This document shows positions 17,093-26,363 of a DNA stretch of 64,000 nt, one piece after another; position 1 is the first letter of the stretch; every line of letters begins with the position of its first letter. The stretch is taken from contig CBDCXJ010000027.1 of NCBI GenBank assembly GCA_965223695.1, positions 124,001 to 188,000 of the forward strand, given 5' to 3'. The DNA is from JAUVPB01 sp965223695 (GTDB taxonomy: Bacteria > Actinomycetota > Thermoleophilia > Gaiellales > Gaiellaceae). The notes below the pieces were generated by a model. The model made no database searches and was not told the DNA's origin. It saw only the letters and a list, made by a program, of their open reading frames with translations. The position numbers were made by a program, and so were the translations under genes.

Positions 17093-20000
17093 GGTCCGAC
17101 CGCCTGGAGCTGGAATTTGTCGAGGCGTGTGTCGGGTTCGCGGGCGTAGAAGTCGATGGTGTGCTCGCCGGCGGTGAGGGTGATTTCGACGGGGTCGGGG
17201 CCGCCGCGGTCGGCGAGGAAGTCGGTGCCGTATTGGGTGTTGTGGTGGGTGTCCCAGAGGTAGCCGCCTGCGGGTTGGCCGTCGACGGTGACGAAGAAGC
17301 TGTCGGTGAGGTTGTCGAGGGCGTGGATGTTGGCGATCAGGTGGTAGGTGCCGGCGGTGGTGACGGTGACGCAGTAGCTGGCGCGGTGGAGGGGGTCGAG
17401 GCCGCCGTAGAGGGGTGGTGAGCCGGCGTCCATGGCGACGTACTGGCCGCCTGAGGCCGCGGCGTCATTGCCGAGCAGCATGTCACCGAACAACAAGCCC
17501 GCCTCGCCTTCCTGCTCCAGACCAGCGCACGTGGGTGGCGTCTGCTCCTCGGCCAGCAGGAACTCGCCGAACTCGTCGGTGTCGGCCTCCGCGTAGGCCC
17601 AGCTACCTCCGTCTGTGCCGTTGCTCGCGTTCGCCGTGGGGATCTCCCACGCGCTGCCCGTCCAGCGGGCGAGCTCGAGGTCGCCGGCGCCGATTCCGTT
17701 CAGCTCGTTCGTGTGCGCCCATAGCCGCACGGTCGTGTCCTCCTCATTGCTGACCGTGACGTCGAAGCAGCGGTCGGCGTAGTCGGCCCCGAGCGCGCCC
17801 CCGTTGGGGCACGACTCGCCCTGGCCCTGGTCGATCGCCGTCACGTTCGCCGTGACATTTCCGAGGTCTGCGCTCGTGGTGAGGTCGAGGCCGCGGTACT
17901 TGATCGCGGCGGCGCCGTCGGTGATCTCGAGCATCGGCCTGCTCTCGTTCGTCACCTCGCGCGTCTGGCGAAGCGTGCCACCGGTGTGGGTGACCTGGCC
18001 CGCAACGGTCAGCCCGATCGAGTTCGTGATCGAGAAGTCCCAGCTCTCGACGTCCTGGTTGTCCTCGAGGCCACCCGTGGCCGCGCCGAAGCCCATATAC
18101 GCCTGCGAGAGCAGGAGCCCGACGAGGTCGATGCCGGGCGTGCTCATGACCGCGATCGCGGGCTTGACGGGCGAGCTCTCCGAGAGATAGACGTCGAGCG
18201 TGTCGGTCGCCGCGTCGTAGTCGATCCACATGTAGTGCGTGACGCCGTCGTTGAGGTCGAAGCCCGGCGTGAACAGATCGACGTGCTCGGTGCTGCCGTC
18301 AGTGATGACCGCGATGTGGTTGTCGTTGGGGTCGCTGGCGTTCGCATACGTGTCGATCTGCACCCCAAGGCTCGGCGCAATGCCACCGAAGCCGCCGCCG
18401 CCGCCGATCGAGCCGAGTGCGCCCGGGCCCGCGCTCTGGATCATCCAGGCAAGTCCGTCAGCGCCCGGGCCGCTTCCGTGCAGCCTGAACGAGAAGCTCG
18501 TCGAGAACGAGGTCCCGCCATCGATCGGGATCGGCGTCGTGTGGAACGCAGAGCCAGCCTGATCGTCGAGCTCTGGCGTGAGGCGCAAGACCGAGCCGAC
18601 CTGAGCGGCGTCACCGTTGAGCTGCAGCCCGCTGACATCTGAGAAATCGGAAAACGACTCGGTCTGGACGACGGTCGGCCCGTCTGCGACGAGGAAGCTG
18701 CCGCCATCGACGGCGAGGTCGCCCGTGATGTCGAGCGGGCGCTGCATCGAGATCTCGCCGCCGTAGCCATCGGCAAGGATCACCGTGTCGATCTCGCCGC
18801 CGAAGTCGGGGTCGACGACCGCGTCTTTCGAAGAGGTCGCGTCGAAGGTCGCCGTGCCACCCGATCCGGGCGCGAGGTCGGCGCTCCAGTTCTCGGCCTC
18901 TGACCAGGAAGTGGTCGCGCCACCCCCGTCCCATATGAGCGGCGCGTAGGTTGCCGTGAGCATCAGCGGCGTCTCGCCGACCGTGATCTCGTGGCCGATC
19001 GCGCCGGCGTCCGACCAGCTGCTGAACGTCAGAGCGCCGAAGTGAAGGGCAGCCGTCACCGTGCGCGTCGCGTTGATCTGGGTCTCGACGACGAACGGCG
19101 TCACGCCCGTCTCGCCCGAGTAGTCGATCGTGACGCCCTGGGGTACCGAGTCGATCGTGTACATGACCGTGTCCGGGAAGATGTCGACACAGTGGGTGTC
19201 CTCGAGCCCGGCCGAGTCGGTGACGGTCAGGCAGATCTCGACGTTCGAGTCGTCACCGTGATCGGCGGCCACGAAGGCGCCCATCTTGATTCCCGAGATG
19301 TTGAAGAAATCGAAGTGCAGGTGGCCGGCGTGCTTCAGGTTGACCGTCCACTCGAACGCGGAGGCCGGCAGTGTCCCCTCCTCGGGGTCGGTGCCGCTCC
19401 CGGCGAACATGATGTTGTCGAGAATCCGGTAGGGCGCGCCCTGCAAGGGCATCGTGATCGTCGCCGTTGGGGCCGTGTTGCCCACCGTGATGACGACCTG
19501 ATCCACGGACGTCTCGAGTGACGGATCGGTCACGGTCAGCACGGCGGTGTAGGTGTTGCCGACCGTGTACTCGTGCGTCGGGTTCGGGTCGCTCGAGTTC
19601 GGGGTTCCATCGCCGAAGTCCCAGTCGTAGGTGAGCGGGTCGAGGTCGGGGTCGAACGAGTTGTCACCCGTAAGTCGACACTCAGCGGCGTCGGGCCACT
19701 CGTCGGGTCTGCCTCGGCGACCGCGACCGGCGGCGTGTTGCCGCCGGCGACGTAGCGGATGCGGCGCACCTCCTCGTTGACGATGTCGACGTAGTGCAGG
19801 TTCGTGTCGGGACCGCGCAGGAGTGCGACTAGCGGCGCACCGGTTCCGAAGGCGTTCACCCCTGTGACGTTGCCGCTGCCGTCGAAGGTGACGTACTCGA
19901 TCGTCTGCTGGCTGAAGTCGCCGAAGAAGAGCGCGTCGTGGTACGTGCTCGGGTAGGCGGTGCCCGTGTAGAAGTCGCCGCCGACCACCGAGTCGCCGGT

Positions 20001-21128
20001 CGGGCTCTGGTGCGGGTAGGCGTGGATCCCGGCCTCGACGGCACCGGGCCCCTGCGCGTACAGGTCCTGGCAAACCTGCATTGCCGAGTAGCCCGCTGAC
20101 TGCAGGCTGATGCCGTTGTCGCCGCCCTCGTAGCAGGGCCAGCCGAAGTTCTCGCCGACGCCGCTGTTGATCTCCTCCCAGGAGGCCCAGCCGACGTCGC
20201 CGATGAACGGCTCGTCGCTTGTGGGATGCAGGCCGAAGCGGAAGGGGTTGCGCAATCCGTAGCTCCAGACACGCGAGCGATTGCTGGCGGGGTCGCCGTC
20301 CCAGAACGGGTTGCCGTTCAGGCCGTCGCCGGTAATCGGATGGATGCGCATGATCGAGCCCGTGAGGTCGTCGATGTCCTGCGAGCGAACGGCGCGGGGA
20401 TCGACGCCCGTGAAGCCCGCCGCATCTCCGGTTCCCACGAAGAGGGTGTCGTCGGAAGCGAAGAGCACCGTCCCGATCGAGTGGGTCGACGAGTCGGAGG
20501 GGATGCAGTCGTCGATCGGCTCGCCGCCATCCTGGCACGAAGGCGGCTCGCCGCTTCCTTGACCGAACGGGTTGCCGATGTTGTCCCAGGTGCTCTGTTT
20601 GCCGAGAATCACAGTTGCCGAGCCGGCGAGTGCCTCGTTGAAGTTCTCGGCCGGATCGGCCTCGTAGCGGACGAGCCGCGACATGCGCCCGCCATCGCCG
20701 TCCGGGCCCGCGGACGTTCCGCCGTGCCTCTGCGTCTCGACCGGGTCGTAGGTGTACAGCGCGTAGACGTACGGCGACGTCGGGAAGTCGGGATGGACCG
20801 CAAGCCCGAGCAGGCCCCGGTCGGCGTTGTCGTTGACCTCGCCCTCGATGTCGATGAACTCGGTCAGCGTGCTGTTCTGCCAGACGTGCACGCGGCCGCG
20901 CTTCTCGGCGATGAACATACGTCCGCCACCGGCCCAGGCGACGGTCGTGGGCCTGTCGAGGCCACCGACGACGAGCTCGTCGACGAAACCGGTCGGAAGG
21001 CTCGCTGCGCCATGCGCAGGCGACCCGCTCAAGACGAGCAGGAGCGCGGATGCCGCCGCCAGCAGCGCGAGTAGCGCTGCAGGACGGAACGCTCTAGTGG
21101 CCGGCGCTTCCCAGTGCCCCGGCCGCAA
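17089..21128 (-). CDS. Second giant secreted PQQ-type sugar dehydrogenase (paralogue, frameshifted)
   Basis: Same architecture as the downstream gene: TTG start at 21128 with GGAGG, a signal peptide ending SPAHGA, a glucose/sorbosone dehydrogenase propeller (GLLGLAVHPDF, SYGLRNPFRFG), PKD domain, beta modules, L-type lectin (DNHIAVI, MWIDYDAATDTL) and a single C-terminal sugar-binding-like module (CAGLEQEGEAGLL to DTRLDKFQL). The frame breaks near 19673 in the first PKD strand: PLSVD is followed by nonsense, while TGDNSFDPDLD resumes in another frame. One missing T in the TTTACG context explains it. With that base restored the protein is about 1,346 residues. Its TAG stop sits in the IS481 boundary CTAG. 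Tandem paralogy implies a gene duplication followed by divergence. Confidence 0.8.
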
Positions 21129-21221
21129 CGGGGTCCTCCCACCTCACGTTCTCACTATGGGTGGGAGTTGGCGGTTTGCCTAGCCCGGGTGGTTGGTCTG
21201 AGGCCGGCTCGGACTAGTGGC

Positions 21222-21769
21222 TCACGGCGTGGTGGTGACTCGCTGTTTGGGCAAGAACGTCATGGGGTCGGGTTTCGTCAGCCCGCCGCTGCCTGGAGCG
21301 ACGTACTCGTCGATGAACGCCCCTGTGGCGCCGTCGTAGCGCAGGATCACGTCATCCGCGTGATCTCCGACGTAGAGGTGACCGTCGGGCCCGAAGGCTA
21401 GTCCGGCCGGACTGTCAAGGCCGCCGGCGCCGCCGGCAGCGACGAACACGTCGATGAACGCGCCCGTCGTTCGGTTGTAGCGAAGCACCTGGTCCGAGTT
21501 GAAGCTAGTCACGTACAGGTTGCCGTCAGGGCCGAAGGTCATCTGTTCGGGCGTATTCAGGCCACCGCTGCCCCCGGCAGTGGGAACATCTTCGTCATCA
21601 ACCAGACGAAGCCGGTGGAGACGGCTATGGGTGCGAGCAGGGCAACGCCGCGGACAACGATCGACAGGCCGGGTCTGCCCGGCCATCGTTTGTCCCGTGA
21701 CGCCGCTGCGCTGGCATCAGCTGGGTACGTGATCTGTGAAATCTCCCCCGGACTATCGACCCCCGACAT
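21222..21769 (-). CDS. Membrane-anchored NHL-repeat beta-propeller protein, probably frameshifted
   Basis: The C-terminal part holds three NHL/Vgb-like blades: PEQMTFGPDGNLYVTSF, SPAGLAFGPDGHLYVGD and a third shorter one, each with GPDGxLYV and a VLRYN-type strand. In another frame upstream, MSGVDSPGEISQ leads to a membrane helix (VVRGVALLAPIAVSTGFVWLM) and KMFPLPG. The two meet at a GGGGG run near 21571; one more G would join them into a 182-residue anchored protein. Such propellers often bind peptides, sugars or metals, and only three blades is short for a closed propeller, so it may be a degraded or partial gene. It follows the sugar dehydrogenases' upstream region on the same strand. Confidence 0.55.
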
Positions 21770-21860
21770 GGGAGCTTGATCCAGGCCTGTAGTGACCGGC
21801 GTCGCGCCCGCGAGCCAGTGCTCGAGTACCTCTTATGACCCTTATGGGCCCGAGTTGCTG

Positions 21861-22427
21861 CTAGCGATGAGCTGCGACCAGGGCGGTAGCGGCGCTCTTG
21901 AGCCCGGTCCCGGGGTTGTCGCGTCCGAACAGGCGGGCGGCGGCCAGGGCACCTTCGTTGAGGAGTTGCAGCTGGCAGGCGAGCTCTTCAGGATCGCGAA
22001 GTTTGGCTTTGGCAGCGAGTTCGGCGAAGTGGTTTCGGAGCGCGTGCTTGTGGGCGACGGCGACCTGGTGGGCTGGGTGGTCGGGGTCGGGGAACTCGGC
22101 TGTGGTGCCCTGGAATGCGCAGCCGAGGCACGCGGCGCTCGTGACGAACTGTTCGGTGGCCGCAAAGATCGCTACGAGCTGCTCGGCCGGGTCCTCGATG
22201 TCGACGGTGACGTCGCTGAGCCAGTCCCAGCACTGGCGATTCGAGTGCTCCAGGTGGGCGACGATGAGCTCGTCTTTGGAGGCAAAGTGCCGGTAGAGGC
22301 TCATCTTGGCGACCCCGGACTCGGCGATGATCGTGTCGATCCCGACCGCCCGGAACCCGTCCCGGTAGAAGAGCCGATGGGCGGTCTCGAGGATGCGTTC
22401 GCGTGCCGGCACCTTCTGACTACTCAT
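21861..22427 (-). CDS. TetR/AcrR-family transcriptional repressor
   Basis: 188 residues. The N-terminal DNA-binding domain is canonical: RERILETAHRLFYRDGFRAVGIDTIIAESGVAKMSLYRHFASKDELI. The C-terminal ligand domain (about 65-188) has the LGCAFQGTTAEFPDPDHP region found in a subset of efflux-linked TetR proteins. It is divergently transcribed from a MFS exporter with 83 bases between the starts, and two palindromes lie in that gap. It is therefore probably an autoregulator that also represses the exporter until a substrate binds. Confidence 0.9.
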   Translation of the reverse strand: MSSQKVPARERILETAHRLFYRDGFRAVGIDTIIAESGVAKMSLYRHFASKDELIVAHLEHSNRQCWDWLSDVTVDIEDPAEQLVAIFAATEQFVTSAACLGCAFQGTTAEFPDPDHPAHQVAVAHKHALRNHFAELAAKAKLRDPEELACQLQLLNEGALAAARLFGRDNPGTGLKSAATALVAAHR

Positions 22428-22439
22428 GCCCTTGGCATG

Positions 22440-22457
22440 ATACAGACCCGTCCGTAT
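22440..22457. promoter_or_regulatory. Palindromic candidate TetR operator 1
   Basis: ATACAGAC-CC-GTCCGTAT, an 18-base palindrome with one mismatch pair, lies 13 bases from the repressor's start. Spacing and size fit a TetR half-site pair. It sits where the repressor's own promoter should be. Confidence 0.55.
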
Positions 22458-22474
22458 ATCCCACAGGCCTTGGT

Positions 22475-22488
22475 AGACAGACCTGTCT
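22475..22488. promoter_or_regulatory. Palindromic candidate TetR operator 2
   Basis: AGACAG-AC-CTGTCT is a perfect palindrome centred about 30 bases before the MFS start codon. It shares the core (T/A)ACAGAC with the other site 35 bases away. Two sites in one divergent promoter would let the TetR protein control both genes. Confidence 0.6.
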
Positions 22489-22510
22489 GCTCACTTCCCG
22501 AGGGGCGTCG

Positions 22511-23959
22511 ATGAGCGGCGCCGTTGTAGCGCCGGCCGAAAGCCCTCGTGGGTCGCGCAAGGGTCTGGTGCTCATCTTGCTGGCGGCGGCGCAGTTCGTC
22601 GTTGTGCTCGATGCCTCGATCGTCACGATCGCGCTGCCTTCGATTGGCGCCGATCTCGGCTTCTCCCAGGACAATCTCTCCTGGGTCCTCAACGCGTACC
22701 TGCTCGCATTCGGAGGCTTTCTTCTGCTGGGCGGGCGGATGGCCGATTTGCTTGGAAGACGAAGGGTCTTCGTCGCCGGGCTGGTCGTCTTTGCGGTCGC
22801 CTCGCTCTTCTGCGGACTGTCCGAATCCGATGCATGGTTGATCGCGGCGCGAGCGGGACAGGGCTTCGGAGCCGCACTGCTTTCCCCGGCCGCTCTCTCG
22901 ATCATTCTCACGGTGTTCAGCGAAGGCCCGGAGCGAAACAAGGCACTCGGCGTCTGGGGTGCCGTCGCAGGGCTGGGCGGAGCGGCGGGCGTCCTGCTGG
23001 GAGGCGTGCTGACGGACACCATCGGCTGGGAATGGGTCTTCTACATCAACATTCCGATCGCGGTCGTGGTCGTCGCCGGCACGCTCGCGCTCGTTCCCGA
23101 AGGTCTCTCGCAGGAAACGAATCGAAGTTTCGATCTGGGAGGGGCACTCAGCATCACTGGCGGGCTCTCGCTTCTCGTCTTCGCCATCGTCGAGGCAGCC
23201 GACGTCGGCTGGAGCTCCGCCCGGACGATCGTCACGCTCGCACTTTCAGCGCTGCTGATCGGCGCCTTCATCACCATCGAGCGTCGGGCCAGATCGCCAC
23301 TCGTCCGGCTTGGCATCTTCCGGCTCCGTACGGTCACCGGCGCCAACATCCTTGCGTTCGCCGCGGTAAGCGCCCTGTTCGCGTTCTTCTTCTTCGCCTC
23401 ACTGTTCATGCAGCAGGTGCTCGAGTACAGCCCGATCAAGGCCGGCCTCGCGTTCTTGCCGATGGCGCTTGGCTTCGTCGTCGTTGCCGGCATCGCCTCA
23501 CAGTTGGTCAACAAGCTCGGATTCAAGCCGGTCCTTGTCGTCGGCCTCGTGATACTCGCCGGCGGACTCGCATGGTTCTCGCGCGTAACGGTTGATTCGA
23601 CCTATCTGGCCAACATGCTGGGCCCGTTCCTCGTCGGTGCCATCGGAGGAGCAACGGCATTGGTGGCGATCACGATCGCAGCGGTCACCGGCGTCGAAGA
23701 TCGAGAAGCTGGCCTGGGCAGCGGACTGCTCAACACCTCGCAACAGGTTGGAGGCGCGCTCGGGATCGCGATCCTTGCAACGATCTCGGTTTCACGTACC
23801 AACGACGCGCTCGCCGCGGCCGGCGATGACTCCGCAGCGCTACCCGCAGCCCTCACTGACGGCTTTACTGCGGCGTTTCTGGCAGGCGCAATCATCGCGC
23901 TCGCAGGGGCCGCCGTCGCACTCGTGCTGTTACCAGGCGCGCGACGCTCGCAGGCGTGA
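22511..23959 (+). CDS. MFS drug exporter, DHA2 (14-helix) family
   Basis: 482 residues from the ATG at 22511, preceded by GAGGGGC; an upstream in-frame ATG overlaps the operator region and is unlikely. DHA2 marks are clear: VVVLDASIVTIALPSIGADL (motif D1), WVLNAYLLAFGGFLLLGGRM and ADLLGRRRVF (motif A), and GFGAALLSPAALSII with GAVAGLGGAAGVLLGG (motif C, drug antiporters). About 14 membrane helices can be counted. It is a proton-coupled inner-membrane exporter of the EmrB/QacA type, controlled by the divergent TetR gene. Confidence 0.9.
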   Translation: MSGAVVAPAESPRGSRKGLVLILLAAAQFVVVLDASIVTIALPSIGADLGFSQDNLSWVLNAYLLAFGGFLLLGGRMADLLGRRRVFVAGLVVFAVASLFCGLSESDAWLIAARAGQGFGAALLSPAALSIILTVFSEGPERNKALGVWGAVAGLGGAAGVLLGGVLTDTIGWEWVFYINIPIAVVVVAGTLALVPEGLSQETNRSFDLGGALSITGGLSLLVFAIVEAADVGWSSARTIVTLALSALLIGAFITIERRARSPLVRLGIFRLRTVTGANILAFAAVSALFAFFFFASLFMQQVLEYSPIKAGLAFLPMALGFVVVAGIASQLVNKLGFKPVLVVGLVILAGGLAWFSRVTVDSTYLANMLGPFLVGAIGGATALVAITIAAVTGVEDREAGLGSGLLNTSQQVGGALGIAILATISVSRTNDALAAAGDDSAALPAALTDGFTAAFLAGAIIALAGAAVALVLLPGARRSQA

Positions 23960-24003
23960 CAGGCCGGAGGAACGTCGCTTAGAACAGGAAGAGAGGTCGC
24001 CAG

Positions 24004-24384
24004 ATGATCAGGAAAGTCGCCTTCATCGCACATCCGACGCAAGACATCGAGGCCGCCAAGACGTTCTACGGCGAGACGCTCGGGCTAGAGAACAGCGCCG
24101 ACTACGGGGACACGTGGGCCGAGTTCAAGACGCCCGACGGGGCAGTGATAGCTCTCGATACAAGAGCCTCGAAGACGGGCGAATCGCCGGCCGTCTACAT
24201 GGCTCTGGAGACTGACGACATCGAAGCCGAGATCGCGCGCCTGAAGGACGCCGGCGCCACGATCGCGCGAGACATCTGGGCGAGCACGCGCGAGGACGGC
24301 AAAGAGAATTGCAGAATGGCGATGATCCTCGACGCCGACGGCAACCCGGTGATGCTCCACGAGATCGCACCCTGGCGCGCCTAA
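24004..24384 (+). CDS. VOC-family (glyoxalase/bleomycin-resistance fold) protein
   Basis: 126 residues with the paired beta-alpha-beta-beta-beta pattern: VAFIAHPTQDIEAAKTFYGETLGL in the first half and VYMALETDDIEAEIARLKDAG with MILDADGNPVMLHEI in the second. The metal-ligand positions are plausible (His in AFIAHPT, Glu in LHEI). An AGAGAG(G) ribosome site lies about 7 bases before the ATG. It trails the MFS exporter by 44 bases on the same strand and may be co-transcribed, perhaps as a resistance or detoxification accessory. Substrate unknown. Confidence 0.8.
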   Translation: MIRKVAFIAHPTQDIEAAKTFYGETLGLENSADYGDTWAEFKTPDGAVIALDTRASKTGESPAVYMALETDDIEAEIARLKDAGATIARDIWASTREDGKENCRMAMILDADGNPVMLHEIAPWRA

Positions 24385-24422
24385 CAGAGTGGCGGCAGGG
24401 CTCGGAGGACCGATACATCCTC

Positions 24423-25062
24423 CTAGCGTTGGTTGACGACCTGGTCGATGACGCCGTATTCCATGGCTTCCTCGGCGCTCATGAAGTAGTCGCGGTCGAG
24501 GTCTTTGGAGATCTTCTCCACCGGCTGGCTCGTGTGCCGTGCCAGGATCTCCTCGAGGCGGCGTTTGATCGAGAGCGTCTCCTTGGCCTGGATCTCGATA
24601 TCGCTGGCCTGTCCCTCGAAGCCACCGTAGGGCTGGTGGATCAGGATCTTTGCGTTCGGGAGTGCCGACCGCTTCCCCTCGGTACCCGCCGCAAGGATCA
24701 GCGCGCTCATCGAGAGGGCGGCGCCGACGCATAGCGTCTGGATGTCGGGCTTGATGAACTGGAGCGTGTCGTAGATCGCAAGGCCGGCATGCACCGACCC
24801 GCCCGGCGAGTTGATGTACAGGGAGATGTCACGGTCCGGCTCGTCTGACTCGAGGTGCAGGAGTTGGGCGACGGTGAGGTTGGCGATCTGGTCGTTGATC
24901 GGGGTCCCGAGAAAGACGATCCGCTCCTTCAGGAGGCGCGAGTAGATGTCGAACACCTGCTCGCCCCGCGACGTCTCCTCGACAACGGTAGGGATCAGCG
25001 GAGCCGTCTCACCCCTTGGGCCAGCCAGCGTCGCGGTTTCGCGGGCGGGTCCCGTTGTGCAT
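24423..25062 (-). CDS. clpP: ATP-dependent Clp protease proteolytic subunit
   Basis: The core from PLIPTVVEETSRGEQVFDIY to the end YGVIDQVVNQR is a standard ClpP of about 190 residues. Catalytic residues are present: Ser in GAALSMSALILAAG, His in KILIHQPYGG and Asp in SKDLDRDYFMS, together with YINSPGGSVHAGLAIYDT. The catalytic serine is followed by M-S-A rather than M-G-A. No ATG, GTG or TTG opens the correct frame near the expected N-terminus. The nearest ATG, at 25062 in a neighbouring frame, would join if one G of the GGGG at 25012-25015 were removed. The start is therefore uncertain. The enzyme forms the tetradecameric protease chamber fed by ClpX/ClpC in the cytoplasm. Confidence 0.85.
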
Positions 25063-25101
25063 TGCGTCTGGGGCTCGATACGTGTTGGGTGGTAGGACCC
25101 G

Positions 25102-25908
25102 ATGGCTGAGACTCCCGTACATGTGACAGTAGACGGTCGAGTCTGGCCGAGCGAGCGCGATGTCGCAGACGAGGTGCCGATCGGAGCCGATTCGCTGGTC
25201 GCTCGGCGGGTGCTCGGCGAGGTGCCGCTGTGGTTCCACACGTTCGCACTCAACGCACGGGATGGCTTGTACACGCCGGGAAAGGCACGCGATCATGGCT
25301 ATCGGCTCGCGTCGATCCCCGAGTCGTTCGAGGGAATGAGCGTGCTCGACATCGGGGCGTTCGACGGCTTCTACAGCTTCCTCGCTGCGACACGAGGGGC
25401 TGCCCGGGTAGTGGCCGTCGACAACGAGCAGTACGTCGAGTGGGTTCGTGGCCGATGGGGCGTCGAGCTCGCAGGTGCCGAGGGATTCGATGCGATTCAC
25501 GAACTGCTCGGATCTGACGTCGAGTACCGACGGATGGACGCGTTCGACGTCGCAACGCTTGACGAGAAGTTCGATGTCGTGTTCTGCTTCGGCATCCTCC
25601 ACCGGGTCGAAGACCCGATCGGGCTGCTTCGCGTCCTTCGTGAGTGCCTCAAGGACGACGGGTCGATCCTGCTCGAGACCTACGGAATCCGAGAGGATGA
25701 GGGCGCCGATCACGGTGCTGTCCTCGTGCCGGAGCCGGCGGAGATCTACGCGGGTGACGGGTACGTGTACTGGCAGTTCTCAAGCGGCGCGCTCGACCGG
25801 CTCGTAGCCCTTGCCGGGTTGAGCCGATTCGTGCTCCACGACACACCGATCGTTGACAACCACCCACGCATCATCGGGCGGATAGACCGATCGCCCAGCC
25901 CGGCGTAG
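25102..25908 (+). CDS. SAM-dependent methyltransferase, CmoB/DUF1698-like
   Basis: 268 residues. Motif I is SVLDIGAFDGFYSFLAATRG, followed by the acidic ribose-binding residue in VVAVDNEQYVEW and FDVVFCFGILHRVEDPIGLL, a layout typical of tRNA (mo5U34) methyltransferase-like proteins. The preceding WFHTFALNARDGLYTPG resembles the substrate-loop WxH motif of that family. True CmoB uses carboxy-SAM and needs a CmoA partner, which is not seen here, and actinobacterial relatives often modify small molecules or sugars. It is divergent from ClpP. Confidence 0.75.
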   Translation: MAETPVHVTVDGRVWPSERDVADEVPIGADSLVARRVLGEVPLWFHTFALNARDGLYTPGKARDHGYRLASIPESFEGMSVLDIGAFDGFYSFLAATRGAARVVAVDNEQYVEWVRGRWGVELAGAEGFDAIHELLGSDVEYRRMDAFDVATLDEKFDVVFCFGILHRVEDPIGLLRVLRECLKDDGSILLETYGIREDEGADHGAVLVPEPAEIYAGDGYVYWQFSSGALDRLVALAGLSRFVLHDTPIVDNHPRIIGRIDRSPSPA

Positions 25909-26000
25909 CTGGTGCCACCCACTGGTACGGTGGACCGACGCGTGTTGGCGCAGCCGGATGGCGCGTCGCGTCGAGCAGCACCACCGTCAGGAGGAGTTCT

Positions 26001-26198
26001 GTGACGACCGAGACTGACCTCGCCGAGGACATCCGTTCAATGGGGCAGCTAGAGGCCTGGACGGTCAGGCGAATGCTGCAGCTCGGCGTGCCGGCCGATG
26101 AAGCGGTCGTGCTCGCCCGCGCTGGCGTGTCGTGGCACGAGGTCGAACGTCTCATCGCGCGCGGCTGCCCTTCGGAGCTCGTCTCGAAGGTGCTCTGA
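26001..26198 (+). CDS. Small hypothetical helical protein
   Basis: 65 residues from a GTG at 26001 preceded by AGGAGGAG with 6-base spacing, which strongly supports translation. Sequence (MTTETDLAEDIRSMGQLEAW... VPADEAVVLARAGVSWHEVE) predicts three short helices with a repeated V.....A..GVSW.E turn, reminiscent of small DNA- or protein-binding bundles. No family is recognised. It stands alone between the methyltransferase and tRNA-Glu. Confidence 0.6.
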   Translation: MTTETDLAEDIRSMGQLEAWTVRRMLQLGVPADEAVVLARAGVSWHEVERLIARGCPSELVSKVL

Positions 26199-26209
26199 GC
26201 CGAGCCGAA

Positions 26210-26283
26210 TACCCCCAGCGGGATTCGAACCCGCGATTTCCGGCTTGAAAGGCCGGCGTCCTAGGCCACTAGACCATGGGGGC
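26210..26283 (-). tRNA. tRNA-Glu (anticodon UUC)
   Basis: On the minus strand the sequence folds as a cloverleaf. The acceptor stem is GCCCCCA/TGGGGGT with a G-U closing pair, the anticodon arm is CCGGC-CTTTCAA-GCCGG giving anticodon TTC, and the T arm is GCGGG-TTCGAAT-CCCGC. Discriminator base is A; no CCA is encoded. Confidence 0.95.
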
Positions 26284-26363
26284 GTATCGCCAACGGTATC
26301 GAAGCTCGGGCTATCCCCCGTTCGGGGGAGGAACTGCCCCGGGCGCGGCGACAGGATTCGTCT

